In this document: positions 48,189 to 59,975 of the stretch, in pieces
Numbering within the stretch: position 1 is the stretch's first letter
Layout: each line of letters begins with the position of its first letter
Assembly: GCA_950295325.1 (NCBI GenBank)
Contig: OX485807.1
Coordinates: 14,287,001 to 14,351,000, forward strand
Direction: 5' to 3'
Length of the DNA stretch: 64,000 bases
Source of the DNA: Polytrichum commune
Lineage: Eukaryota; Streptophyta; Polytrichopsida; Polytrichales; Polytrichaceae
Made by a program: the position numbers and the translations under genes
Notes under the pieces: model-generated
The model's database searches: none
What the model was told of the DNA's origin: nothing
What the model saw: the letters and a program-made list of their open reading frames with translations, nothing else

Positions 48189-49741
48189 TTGTAGACGAAG
48201 CAATTCTTCTTTCCTAAATTACCCGTTCAACATCAAAAATTGTGAAATGAACCAATTCAAAAAAAAAAATTAAAGTAAGAATATGAGGGAGAGCCAAAGC
48301 ATTTCAATGAATAATCGGTTGATGATAAAGAAGCAAGGAAGGCAACCAAGTTGGCTCACATTTCTCCCCGCTCATTGATTTCAAGGCTGCAATTTTTTTC
48401 TCCAATCAACAAATAATGGTTTAACTTCGAGTCATAACTTGGTGGTGTGAACATTATATCATCCCCCGATTACTATGAGCCTCATGAAAACTATCCATAC
48501 ACTCTCCAATAATAAGGGTTATTAGAGTTTAACCGTAAACTATGGGGATGGATTAGGGTTGGAATCCCCTAATAGTCCCTTGTTTTGCAAGCGGAAAGCT
48601 TTGGAGGTTTGCTTTGAGTTTTAGGTGCTGACTTGTTTTATAATTATATAAGTAAGAATCTTCTCATTTCTTGTTACCTATGTATACATGCATCTCTTTG
48701 CTCCTCTCACCACGTGTGTAATCTCTCAAATGAAATCAAAATCAAGATAATAACTTGAATTTTTCTAAAAGTTTTGTTGCCTCATAATAGACCAAACAAC
48801 TCTCTCCCCCCCCCCCCCCCCCCACACACACACGTTTGTTTTTTAGGTCCCTAAGACAATTGTTGCAAGTGGTAATTATGGGAGATTCTTCCCAAAAACT
48901 TGAGTTCATCTGCACTTTTGATGACTTTACAGTTAGTTCTATTCTCTTCAATTTTGGTTATCATGTTCTCCTTCTTAATTTCGTAACGTTATTAAGCAAG
49001 CCAAGAACATCCTCTTCAAAGTAAGCATGCCTAATTTGGTTAATTGTTTTAATTGGACACTTGTATGATGTGTGTTGCATGATTAGGTGTGAATATGAGA
49101 GACATCTAAGAAACAAACACCAAAAAATAAGAGGGGTTTGAAAGAGATTGGATTGCATCCACCATAGGTTCAATAGCTACGGGAGACACATATGATTATC
49201 TAACAAGAAATAAAATCCCCACTTTGACATAACATTACTCAACATTCAGCTTTCGTTTCATGGGCCCTTGAAATATAACAGTGGGATACTCGAAAAATTG
49301 CGCAAGGAAATGCATTTTTGAATTGAACTCTCATCATTCGACTATTATTAAATACGAGGGCTCACGTTGTTGAGTAATGTATGGATAAATGAACAAGATA
49401 TTTCCAAAATTTTACGAGGAACGGCCACATGCACAATTTGGATTTGCTAATCATCTTGCATTGAGTGCATGGTTCATACCCTTTAAGGAAGTGGGTTCAA
49501 AGTGAAATGCATACCGTATCCTTAAGACCTGCTTACCTTATATTCATAGTGAGTTGTGAGTTGTGATCAAGGAATGACAATATATGCAACTTTGTTTCAA
49601 AAATATGCTAGCATATGCCATTCATTACCCATCAAGAGTCAATTTTACCCTCTAAAATTTGAGACATCTATGTGCCCTTTTCCACGCTACTAATATTACG
49701 CTAAGACCTACTTAAGTGCCCTCCCCGTTCAATACACACAA
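48189..49741. other. No gene; poly-C tract and degenerate E repeat
   Basis: An 18-base C run with following CA units lies at 48806-48832. Bases 49085-49530 contain weak E-family matches (GCACAATTTGGATTTGC then ATCATCTTG). No supportable frame. Confidence 0.45.
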
Positions 49742-50066
49742 CTACACTAAATAGGATATTTAGTGTTTCATACACTAAATATGAACGCATACACTAAATA
49801 TCAATAACCCTATGAAAGTAAGTAACATCAAATGTAAACTCAAACACTAAATATCAACTATGGTAATATGTGGAAGTTACATGTTTGAATTTAGTGTTAG
49901 TAAGGATATGAAGAAATAGGATATAATAAGGGAGGTGGTAGTAGGGAAGGTAGCAACACATTTAAGTCTAACACTAAATATCAAGGAATTGAAAATAAGT
50001 GTTGAGCAAGGTAGGGTGGTAACAACACTAAATATAATCAAACACTAAATATCTTATTTAGTGTAG
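49742..50066 (+). mobile_element. A-family CTA/TAG MITE
   Basis: CTACACTAAATAGG...TTATTTAGTGTAG, 325 bp. The interior has CCCTATGAAAGTAAGTAAC and GGGAAGGTAGCAACAC. Very similar to 50982-51307. Confidence 0.85.
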
Positions 50067-50981
50067 TGGGTTATGCCTTGAGTCCAATATGCCATGAATT
50101 TTCTAATATGACCTATTTTACTCCATCTTACCATTAGTTAGATTGCCAATGTTACTGCATGAGGTCTCTAATGCTTTTAACTTAAAAATAATAGAAATTA
50201 AAAGTATGCCACCACCGTACAAGTGCAACACTTCAAAAAGACATAACATACAACTGCAACAATATGAAGCGAATCATTTCAATAATTTACTTAATGACAA
50301 ATGCAACAAGAAAACTAGGCAAACATTTAAATTTTTGCCTATAAGTCTACAAATTCATGGCTCAATATTACATTATCGTCATGCATCACAAAAGAAGGTT
50401 TAGGGTGAAAAAACACAACAACCCCTTAATTATGTGGAAGTCTTTCATAAATTTTATGCCAAACATATTTCATCCTCCATATATCAGGCCAAATGTCGTT
50501 TTTAAAATGCACTAAGTGACCTACCCAATATGCTTTTGGGTAGGTAAGAAAGACCTCACCATGAAAACCACGTCCCAATCGTGTAGCCCATCGCTTTATG
50601 CGATCCAATGGTGCTCATCTTTGCGACATTCTAAGAGATGACCCATGCGTTTAGCTCTCTTGATTGCTTCTATCAATGAGGACTCTTTGGCACGTTCGAG
50701 GGTTTATGATAGTACTTTGATAAGTTCTCTTCCATTTCTCCCATATTTCCTCCCTACTATTTGGTCAAAATCAATGTACGTGACCTCACTATTCAATGCC
50801 CATCAATAGTGGATTACATGAGTTGTCCTCATCCACCAAGTTTTTCTCTTTTTGCAATCTACATAACACAAAGGCTAGCATGCAATCAATATGATTCAAA
50901 AAACATCAATAGTGAGTTACACCCTCCAAGACATGGTGGTCGTATCCATTATTTTCTACCTTCCTCCCCCATTTCTAAAAG
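50067..50981. other. No gene seen
   Basis: Frames at 50143-50403 (+) and 50426-50608 (-) show no known motif. Confidence 0.5.
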
Positions 50982-51307
50982 CTACACAAAATATGATATT
51001 TAGTGTTTGATACACTAAATACGAACGCATACACTAAATTTTAATAACCCTATGAAAGTAAGTAACAATAAATGTAAATTCAAACACTAAATATCAACTA
51101 TGGTAATATGTGGAAGTTACATGTTTGAATTTAGTGTTAGTAAGGATATGGAAAAAAAATGATATAATAAGGGAGATGACAGTAGGGAAGGTAGTGGCAC
51201 ATTTATGTCTAACACTAATTGTCAAAGAATTGACAATTAGTGTTGAGCATGGTAGAGTGGTAACAACTCTAAATATAATCAAACACTAAATATCATATTT
51301 TGTGTAG
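50982..51307 (+). mobile_element. A-family CTA/TAG MITE
   Basis: CTACACAAAATATG...CATATTTTGTGTAG. Both terminal core bases changed in step relative to the usual CACTAAATA core. Confidence 0.85.
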
Positions 51308-53256
51308 TGTGTTAGCAACATTTCATTATTAAACAGGTGGGCATTTTCATAGTCACCGTTTCAAGTTTCAAACAGTTAGTGATCAACGATAACATGCAAA
51401 GCATGCGGTGCATGATTGTCTTGCAACCATTCACATGCACAAGTCCAAATTAAGTCTCATACAAACTCTTAGAATCCTCATTGTCTACATTGCCATTACA
51501 CTCTAATTGTTACTTATGGTTATAAATCCCCCCCCCCCCCCCCCACCCACACACACACACATGTTGAGTTAAATCAAGTTCAAAAGATAAGCTAACTTTT
51601 AAAGGGCCTAAGTAATTATGCACTTCCTCACCAAGTCCTAGATCTTTAAATTACGTTAAGTGCATTACAACTTTACAAGAGAAAATGAAACAACACGGTC
51701 ATTTGTGACATTAATGATAAAATGCATATGGCATTGAAAAATGTTAGTAGCTTGACAAGCAAATAGAAATTTCATTTACCCTTGCTCCTTGTGAAGCCAA
51801 CCTACTTATCTATCTATCTATGTAACATATATAATATTTGTTTTCTCTCACTGGTAACTAAGTCACGTAATTGCACTTAAACCTTATTTACCTATATGTA
51901 TTGGACCCAATCTGAAGTGTGTGTTTCATGGACAAGTTCATTTTGGATGGGGTTCTTTTTACACGACTAGCTCAAATTTTGAACATTAATTCAAAAATAT
52001 ATTTTGAATGTGCATGTAGAGGCTCAACCTCGTACATATAACATGGTACCCGACACACACCGACACTTCAAAACTTTCACAGTTTCCCTTCATTTCTTCT
52101 ATCATCCTAAAACATTAACTTAACACGTACTACAATATTTATGAAGTTGACTACGTGACTAAAAAGGTATGACATGTAATATTTTTTGTATTAAGAAGAA
52201 AGATGTATATAAACACTTAAGAGAGAGAGAGAGATCACTTTGATCATGGTTGCGAGCTTCACATGTATACATATACAATGCACTTTACATGAAAATGCAT
52301 TGCACCACACAACTTTCAAGAGAAGATTACACCAAATGCCATAAACCATAATTGTCAATAGAACATGCTAGCATTCTCATCACAATATCAAACTTGTAGG
52401 GTGAATAATGTGTTCCAAATGAAGGCTTTTGTAAACACTACTCAAAAATGAGATCTCTTGAAAACCAAAGGTTGGGAAGCATTTGTCATTGCATAGTTGC
52501 CACGTGTCCTTTGTGACTTGTTTTGGACAAATAACACCATTTTATCAATACCATGCAAGTTGGATATTCTTCTTTGTCTTCACATTGGTTGGGGCGACTT
52601 TCCCAATTAAGAAATCGACGCTTGTAAAGTGTTAGCCAACACCTATTCATCTCAATACTTAGACAAAATTGCACAAGTACCAACATGATAGTGAACAAGT
52701 GTCGAATCACTAAGGACGCGGAACTACTTTTAGTTTCAAGATGCGGAACCAATTATATATTTCAATTATCAATGCAATTTTTGTTGCCTTCCGGTTGCTT
52801 AAGAAATATGTACTCAAGATCTCACAAATGTCACTTACAAATGACAATATCTACCGATGCAACAATTAGGTACTCCTCATATAGGGTTTGAGTTTTAGAC
52901 CATATTACTCAACTTGTGCAACCACCAATCATTTACGTATACAATGATCCAACATTGACATATCCATGCCCTTGAAATTGGACCTTTCCTCGAATCAACG
53001 ATTTTGCATTTCAAGGTTTTCCAATTTGGTTGGTACGTGAGTGACAATATCATCATGATTGTTTATATATATATATAAAAACCATTTTGTAGAGGTTGGC
53101 TTAAAGGATAATGATGCAGTTGTAGACCTTGAGTAAGATACATGGGCTTTATGTAATATGGGGTTTTTTGGGGCACTTGTCCCATAGCCCTGGTCAATAT
53201 ACTCATCTCGGGTTACATACAAGCTTGTGGCTATGATCAATTTGAAGAGTCCCTTA
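51308..53256. other. No gene; poly-C tract
   Basis: A run of 17 C at 51528-51544 is followed by CA repeats. The rest is unassigned. Confidence 0.5.
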
Positions 53257-53605
53257 GGCCAGTTCATGTGGGGTCCCAAGTCCCAAGTCCCAAGTCCCAA
53301 GTCCCAAGTCCCAAGTCCCAAGTCCCAAGTCTCAAGTCCCACTCATGTTAGCAAGTCTCAACATGGAGACAAAGTCCCAACCTTTGGGCCTCAAGACATC
53401 ATTAAAACATGATTGATAGTTGTAAAAATCGAATCTTTATTCTTTTAGGCAAAAATATTTGCGGGATTTGTGCCGAGAGTTGGGTATAGCTTTTTGCTTA
53501 ACCCATTTTAACACCTCCCAAGCCTCACCTCCAAAAAGAGTTTTTGCATGTAGGCATCCATGTCATACTCGAGACTTAGGACTTGGGACCCCGTGTGAGG
53601 TGGCC
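53257..53605. mobile_element. Probable Harbinger-like MITE around a heptamer array
   Basis: Left GGCCAGTTCATGTGGGGTCC, right complement GGCCACCTCACACGGGGTCC. Left flank TTA, right flank AGT, so the duplication is not confirmed. Confidence 0.45.
53274..53340. repeat. (TCCCAAG)n heptamer tandem array
   Basis: Eight perfect units, one with a single change, and a partial unit. The unit is part of the subterminal sequence GGGGTCCCAAGTCC of the surrounding element, so it looks like local expansion. Confidence 0.95.
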
Positions 53606-53695
53606 AGTCCCAACTTCGATGCTCCCAACCACTGAGCTTGCATGGATTGACCTCAAGTGACTTGGGACTTTGGATTTAGGACCTTGTGTGAACCG

Positions 53696-53787
53696 GATTT
53701 GGGCGAACCGACCCATACACTCGTTCCTTGTTGGATGCCTAAACCCTTGTCTCTGAGGAGGCAATGTACAAGTTGTTTCGCCCCATC
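53696..53787 (+). mobile_element. 92-bp foldback element
   Basis: GATTTGGGCGAACC...GTTTCGCCCCATC; same family as 32401-32490. Confidence 0.75.
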
Positions 53788-53816
53788 TTGTGAATTGGCC
53801 CTCAATCACACCAACA

Positions 53817-54188
53817 CTACATATTGCATTTATTGTGACCAATTTTTATTTGTTTTGCTCAATACTAGTTGTAAAGGGTTGCATGTGGTGTCACATACAC
53901 TACATGTACACCTAACATTATTTGTCGTTGTTTGTAAAAATGTTTTGGGTATTATGGATTTACAATGTTGCAATTATTGTCACTTACTAAGTGATTTTTC
54001 ATCCAAAGTTCAATCATTTATGATAGTAATTCATTACGAAAATGTTAGGATGTATATTGTACCAAAATTGGATGAACAAGTAAGTTGGGATGACAATATT
54101 TGTAAACTTTTTCATAAGAAACATCATTAGAAAAGTTACCATGGTGACCTGAAATACCATGCGAAACTAAATACAATATTTAGTGCAG
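53817..54188 (-). mobile_element. G-family CTA/TAG MITE
   Basis: Reverse copy of 18037-18436. Ends CTACATATTGCATTTATTG and CAATATTTAGTGCAG, slightly degenerate. The interior has TCACTTACTAAGTGAT and AAGTTACCATGGTGAC. Confidence 0.75.
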
Positions 54189-55819
54189 CGATTGGCGTCA
54201 TATCTTTCTCTCTTTGGGGTGTTATAGGCACTAGAATTTTAAGGATGGACCCTTTATTGCCCATAGGCACATTCCAATAAATTGGAACTTTCATACCACC
54301 CTTGATGTGAGGTCCTCAAGAAGTCGATTCCACATAAGTGGCGGAATGAAATTCCCCTCTCCACTTCCCCTAAGTGGAATATCATTTGGCACAAAGCTAA
54401 GGTACGAAAAGAGGTTGCCTTTCTTTAGTTGGTCATCCATAAGGTTGTGGCGGTGAATGAGTGGCATGGGAAAATCTCGGTGGAGACTGACAAAAGAGTT
54501 AGTAGGAATTTTGCCAAAAGGGGCAACCTTGGTCTGCAAATTTCCTTTTCTATGATGCAATGCACTGAAACAATTTAGTTGCATACGGATTTTCTTGAGG
54601 AGTTGTCTCCCGTGGATTATTTGGCGCCAACATAATAATATGGTTTTTAATGCTCTGCAATAGTCCATTAAGAAAACACGTCAAGTCATATGGGATGCCT
54701 TGCATAATTATGGTAGGATTGCCACTCACACTTGGAAAAGGCCCGGACGTTGCCTAACCATATGAGATAAATCTCAATCCAATCCAGTTCAATCAAAATT
54801 GTATGTAAAATTGGATGTGTCTACAACAACACCACACCATCGCCACATACCTTACCTATAAACTTTGTATGATGCTAACGTGGATGCATATTGGCCATGT
54901 GACATGCTAGAAACATGCATTCTTATTGGGAGTGCTTATGTGATCACTTGCAGAATGTTCAGTTTGGCCACTCATAGGTTTCATCTCAGTCATGAAATCT
55001 GAAATGACTAGCCCCGCGATTTGCAATTGCTAACAGCATGCCCACAGTAGGATCAATGATTGGCCCACAACATTGAGGGAGTTTTCAGATTGATAAGAGT
55101 TTTATACCTTGTATCTAGTGAAACGAACAAGAAAAATAACAGTACATTACATCCAACGAGCTTATTGTGTGTAGAACGAAAAACCCTCACAGATACCAAT
55201 AAATTTTGGAAAGAGATGAACTTTCCCTACCATGTGGGACTCATGTTGCTACAAACGATGGGCCATATTTTGGACATTTTATAACCGAATAAGACAGTTC
55301 CCAAAACAATCCAACAACCAAAATGGTCCGTGGACTTGGCCCCGCCACATCATTGCCACATACCTCACCTATAACTTTGTGTAATGCTGACGTGTACTCT
55401 CCTTGCCAGCTGGCAAGCAAGAGATATGTCTTCTAACCCGATTGATGAGGTGGCCAACGACAGCAGGGCCACATTTGAAGCCCAGCAACTCGGAATATAA
55501 TTAAATCAGCAGATAAGAGCGACTGACCCATGGTTCGTGACACATGTCCTTCTCTTCTGTGACTGGGACAATTCGACCCATTGTCTATTTAAAAAAAAAG
55601 GAGGTGGCAAATGCGAAGGTGGCAGGTGTCAAGGCTAATATATGGAAAATTATAGCTGTTGCCAATCGCTTTGAAAATTTCGGAAAATGAATTGAACTTC
55701 CTTTTTCTTTTCTTTTTAATGCGGGGGGGAAGGCGATGCTTTAAAGCGGTGTGAATGGAACTGCTCAATAAGCAGTGAAGGAATATGTTGTTCATTGACA
55801 ATGGGTTCAATTTGGAGAG
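54189..55819. other. No gene; 60-bp direct repeat
   Basis: CCACATACCTTACCTATAAA (about 54843) and CCACATACCTCACCTATAAC (about 55357) begin related segments that continue CTTTGTRTRATGCTRACGTG. The minus-strand frame at 54291-54668 is discussed under rejected items. Confidence 0.5.
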
Positions 55820-55880
55820 AGGGAATTATTGTATATGAGCGTATCTTTCATTCATCCAACATAAGAGTTCTGAAATAGTA

Positions 55881-56813
55881 CCGTAGTTTAATAGCTGATT
55901 CGGCACAAAATAATTCTAAAAATAGATGCCTAAAATTTTGGAATATTATTGGCATTTTTTACCGAATATAAAATTAATTATTTTACAAAATTGCCAAAAA
56001 GTAAGAAATTTTTACTTTTCACTAGAGTTTTACTTACAGTGGAAGCATATGTGAATTTTGAAGGAGAGAAGGTGCTCCTTTTGTAATCAAGCTCACGTAC
56101 ATTAGTCCACAAAGAATATGGGTTTAGACTCTAGGCGAGGCTTTTCAAATGTGTTGTACACAAATTTTTGGAGTCCAATTGAGCATAGAAGATGAAGTTT
56201 TATAGAATTTTGTCCAACTAACAAAAGTTGAGAAATCAATCCTTCTTCCACCTCCAACAAGTTTTGTGTCAAAATAAGTCTTTATGCAAAAGATATGGAC
56301 AAAATATTGCAGCCGTGTAAAGATCAAAAAATTAAAATGCGTTCATAACAGTTTTTTGGAGCTCATTTGTGCATAGAAGATCAACTTTTTTGGAATTTTG
56401 TTGGTCTAAGAAAAGTTTAGAAATCAAGTAATCTTTCACCTCCAACAAATTTTATGTCATTTGAAGACTCTATGCAAAAGTTATGCGTGTTATAAAAATG
56501 ACGTCTAACTAGGTGCTTCACTTCAAAGTTTACATATCCCATATGCATTGTTGAACACAACTCCACTCTACTTGCATAAAGCATAGGGCATTCTCAACTC
56601 TTCACTCACATCTTACTTGTTATTCAATGCAAGAGAGATGTACAAGATATAAGTTGAAATAGAAAATTAAAAATGAATGTTAGCCGAATTTTTAAAAATT
56701 AAAAGAGAAAATTGCCGAAAATATGAATATACTATTTTTAGGTGCCGAACCTACTTTTTGAACTTTAATTAAATATTAGGCAGCAAGTTGCCTAACCTGC
56801 TAGTAAACTACGG
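55881..56813. mobile_element. TA-flanked DNA element, 0.93 kb
   Basis: The inverted ends CCGTAGTTTAATAGC and complement CCGTAGTTTACTAGC continue with GGTTAGGCA/GATTCGGCA. They are flanked by TA on both sides (55879-55880, 56814-56815), as for Tc1/mariner-type elements. It contains a 187-bp-step duplication (56165-56520). No transposase frame. Confidence 0.65.
56165..56520. repeat. Two-unit tandem repeat, period 187
   Basis: Units begin TTTTTGGAG at 56165 and 56352. Both contain GCATAGAAGAT, AGAAATCAA, CACCTCCAACAA and TATGCAAAAG, and end in a TATG word. The organisation recalls the 157-bp array at 6020-6600, including the ATGCAAAAGTTATGC-like word, but the sequences are not the same. Confidence 0.7.
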
Positions 56814-57869
56814 TATGCAATCTGGAGATTTGGTATTTTTTTATTTGATTTGACAACGGATTTTGTTTTCAAGATTTACAATTGGCCTAGTCCAAATCAA
56901 TTGAGATAAATCAACTACAAACATGTAGGAGGTCCGGTTTTCAAGTTGGATGGACGAGAGGTACGCTTGTCTGCGATAATTTCTTCTCTCTGTTCAATCT
57001 CCTATGTGTAATGAGCAGGTTGTCAAGCTTTCCGAAATCAAGTTAGATCAAGGTACATGGGCCTTATGCAACCACTCTTCTTAGTTACACAATGTATATT
57101 TGAGTGGTACTAAGCCAAACACTAGGAGAAAACTCGCCCATTCCAATCATCCATTGCAACCAATGTTGGATACTCACACACTAGTATTTAGGTTTTGGAA
57201 TGCGTTCGAATTCTTTCTTATGGTTGTGGACAATTTACGCTTTTATTAATTTTTGAGTTTTGGCACATGTTTTACTATAACACATAACATATTATGGGTT
57301 GGAAAATTATTTGAACATTAAAATAAAACTACATATATGAAACTTTCACCCTTTCATATTTGTGATGCACTAAACTAACAACAAAAACTCCAAGAACCAA
57401 ATTGGTTGGCATTCACTTCTCCATGTAGGTTCTTGCAAAAAGTCAGCACACAACCATGAGTTGTTGGTAAAGTACACATGCGTACAAGCTTGTAATTATA
57501 TTAAAAATTTGGCCAATATTTTCCAATAAAAAATGGTTTAAAATTTAGGAACTTACATGCACGTCATATTGACATATCATTCAAGATGGTTAATTCATCA
57601 GTCCGTCACATTCTCCAAAACAATATGACATTATCCCAATCAAATTCATCGATGGGAATATCTACCATGAAATTGCATCAATGGATCAATTGTTTCCATT
57701 TCAAACTAGCTCATAAATGGCTCTTGATCAAGTTTTGCTTGGAGAAACATATTTGTATTAGAAGGAATTACTAGCACTCCTTGCCAACGTTTGTGTAAGC
57801 CTACCCAAATTGTTGGCTCACTTTCAAGTCATGGTTGCATGAATCCATGCCCCTTAGAGGAATTTGGTT

Positions 57870-58215
57870 GGAGATATTTTGTTGTTTGATATTGTTTGCT
57901 ATATTTTACACATTAGTGCAAGATGACTAGCATCACCAAATCATGCCCATAGCCACTTTTCTCACAATTGTTTTTGAGTTTATATGAAAATCCTACTCAT
58001 TGTCAAAGTGAATATTTGTTGAGTTATTAAATGATCATATAATCCCCCATGTTTAGATAACCGTACGTGAGCCTACGGCCTCATACGGCTATTCTCATAT
58101 TGTTTGAATCTTCGCGAGTCTAGATCCAACACACATCTTTTTGGTGTTTGTTCTTAGATTCATACCCAACCGTACACCACTCAAATATACGGGATGTAGG
58201 TGTTATTTTGTTACT
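57870..58215 (+). mobile_element. Degenerate E-family copy
   Basis: CATCTTTTTGGTGTTTGTTC and CACTCAAATATACGGGATG match the right part of 32673-33076. The left part is weak. Confidence 0.4.
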
Positions 58216-58400
58216 TCTATTAATCACACACCTACATTTGACAAACATGTGGTTTGATGAGGATAAAAGAACAAACAAACAAACAAATGACGCATGTGTA
58301 AAAGCGATTGGACTACGTATCCATATTTATTAACTGCTCCACGCTCAATAGCGAATACAATTGTGAGGGCTTGTATTATGTGCTAAGTTGTCAATAAACA

Positions 58401-58442
58401 TGATATATATATATATATATATATAGATAGATAGATAGATAT
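58401..58442. repeat. (AT)n(AGAT)n microsatellite
   Basis: AT repeats run into four to five AGAT units. Confidence 0.95.
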
Positions 58443-58877
58443 AATGCATGAAACATTATGGGTTGGAAAAAGAAAATCGACTTTGTGATACAATGTTCTA
58501 TTAATTCGAATCCAAGATGTAACTTTTTTTTCAAATTTAGTTTTTGAAATTTTTCCTAAAATCACTATATTTGTTAATTGGAGACTTTCTCTTGTCTCAA
58601 ATTAATATATGGACCACAACAACATGGTCTAATGTTTGGGTGGTTCTATTTAAACCATCTTGATATGAGTTCTTAATTGGGTTCTTGATATGAACAACCG
58701 TTCAAAGTATTTGCATCTTACAACATTCTTCTATATTTGTGTGATTTTATCCATGTTCTTATATTTGTAACTGTCTCAAAATGCCGATAAAGTCCCAAAT
58801 TAACGAATATAGTGATTAAAACCTTTTGTTTCACATGAGTTTTTTTGTATTGTATGATTAGCATAGGTTGCAACTTG

Positions 58878-59013
58878 TTTGTTGCAACTCATGGCAAGAA
58901 AATGCATACAAAGTCATTTTGGTTGCGAATTTGGGAGAATTAGCAACCAAAACCCTCCTGTTGGCAACCAAAATGATTTTGTTATGCATTTTCTTGCCAC
59001 GAGTTGCAACAAA
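58878..59013. mobile_element. I-family foldback element, near-perfect arms
   Basis: Arms 58878-58926 and 58964-59013 are complementary with few changes (GTTGCAACTCATGGCAAG at the outside, CATTTTGGTTGC at the inside). The loop is about 37 bp. Open frames on both strands here are by-products of the palindrome. Confidence 0.85.
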
Positions 59014-59082
59014 TGGTTGGAATGGCCAATTTTTGTTGCTAGTGAAACCACCCAAATTGTCCCTTTGGTTGGTTTGAGTTAA

Positions 59083-59444
59083 GGTAGACGTGCCTAAATT
59101 GAACACAAGAACATGTTGGACGCCTATATTTGAGTGGCATGTGGTTAGGTGTGGAATTGAGAATTGGCACCAAAACAACACATGTTTAAAGGAGATTATA
59201 TTACGTGCCAACCTTTCTAGGCTCAATAGTCTACATGATTCGGAGACCTACATGATCACTTAATGAGCATGAGCATCTTCACTTTCATAATGAATAAGAT
59301 GTTCCTACTAGATCCAAAAATGATGAGGCAAATGGTGAAGGGCACGATTTGGATTTGCTAATCATCTCGAACCAATTGAGTGTTTCATATCCTGCATGAA
59401 AAGTGGGTGCTAAGAGAAAAATATCCATCTAAGACATGTATACC
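59083..59444 (-). mobile_element. E-family MITE-like repeat
   Basis: GGTAGACGTGCCTAAATTG at the left, complement GGTATACATGTCTTAGATGG at the right. The interior matches 4849-5219. Confidence 0.65.
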
Positions 59445-59840
59445 CTACAAATAAGTACCAAACCACAAATGTTTTGTTATGGAGTCTGTAGCAAATGTTT
59501 ACATTGTACTTGCTTCAAAATAAATAATAGAAACTACTACACTCTACACTCCATAATATCACGCATGTGGCAACCAAAGTTCACATGATATTTTGCTCAT
59601 TAGTGCAACATAACACACACTTCTCCAAATCAATCCACACACTCAATTTGTTTTAGCCCAAATGCATCCACCACGAATTCCACTACTCACATCAACTCAC
59701 ATGACTATATTTCACTTCACTACAAAGTGGAAAGAAAGAAAGCTCCACAATGCAAAGTAAGCATTTGCCCATGGCCATATTACCACACAACACCATAGCC
59801 AAACCTAATAAAGCCTTCACAAACAAGGACTACTCTTCAA

Positions 59841-59975
59841 GATTTGGGCGAATCAACCCATACAAGGAATCCTAAATCCTTGCCTCCAAGGAACCAACCC
59901 ATCGTTTAGGATTCTTTGTTGGATGCCTAAATTCTTGCGTCCAAGGAACCAATGTACGGGTTGGTTCGCCCCATC
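59841..59975 (+). mobile_element. Foldback element with internal duplication
   Basis: GATTTGGGCGAATCAACCC...GGGTTGGTTCGCCCCATC. At 135 bp it is longer than its relatives because the CCTAAATCCTTGCCTCCAAG-like core occurs twice. Confidence 0.75.

Larger units (their letters stand above)
55820..56993 (-). mobile_element. M-family MITE split by an insertion
   Basis: The outer arms (AGGGAATTATTGTATATGAG at the left, GAGGTACGCTTGTCTGCG at the right) match 20828-21054. The middle is occupied by the element at 55881-56813. Confidence 0.65.

Noticed and set aside
53274-53340. Interstitial telomere repeat
   Set aside because: The unit is TCCCAAG, not the plant telomere unit CCCTAAA, and it matches the surrounding element's own subterminal sequence.
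54291-54668. LINE or reverse-transcriptase remnant on the minus strand (WRQIIHGRQLLKK...)
   Set aside because: The first dozen residues recall a LINE C-terminal motif, but no catalytic motif or second supporting segment was found.
58868-59226. Short frames of 67-122 codons on both strands
   Set aside because: They arise from the palindromic foldback element at 58878-59013.
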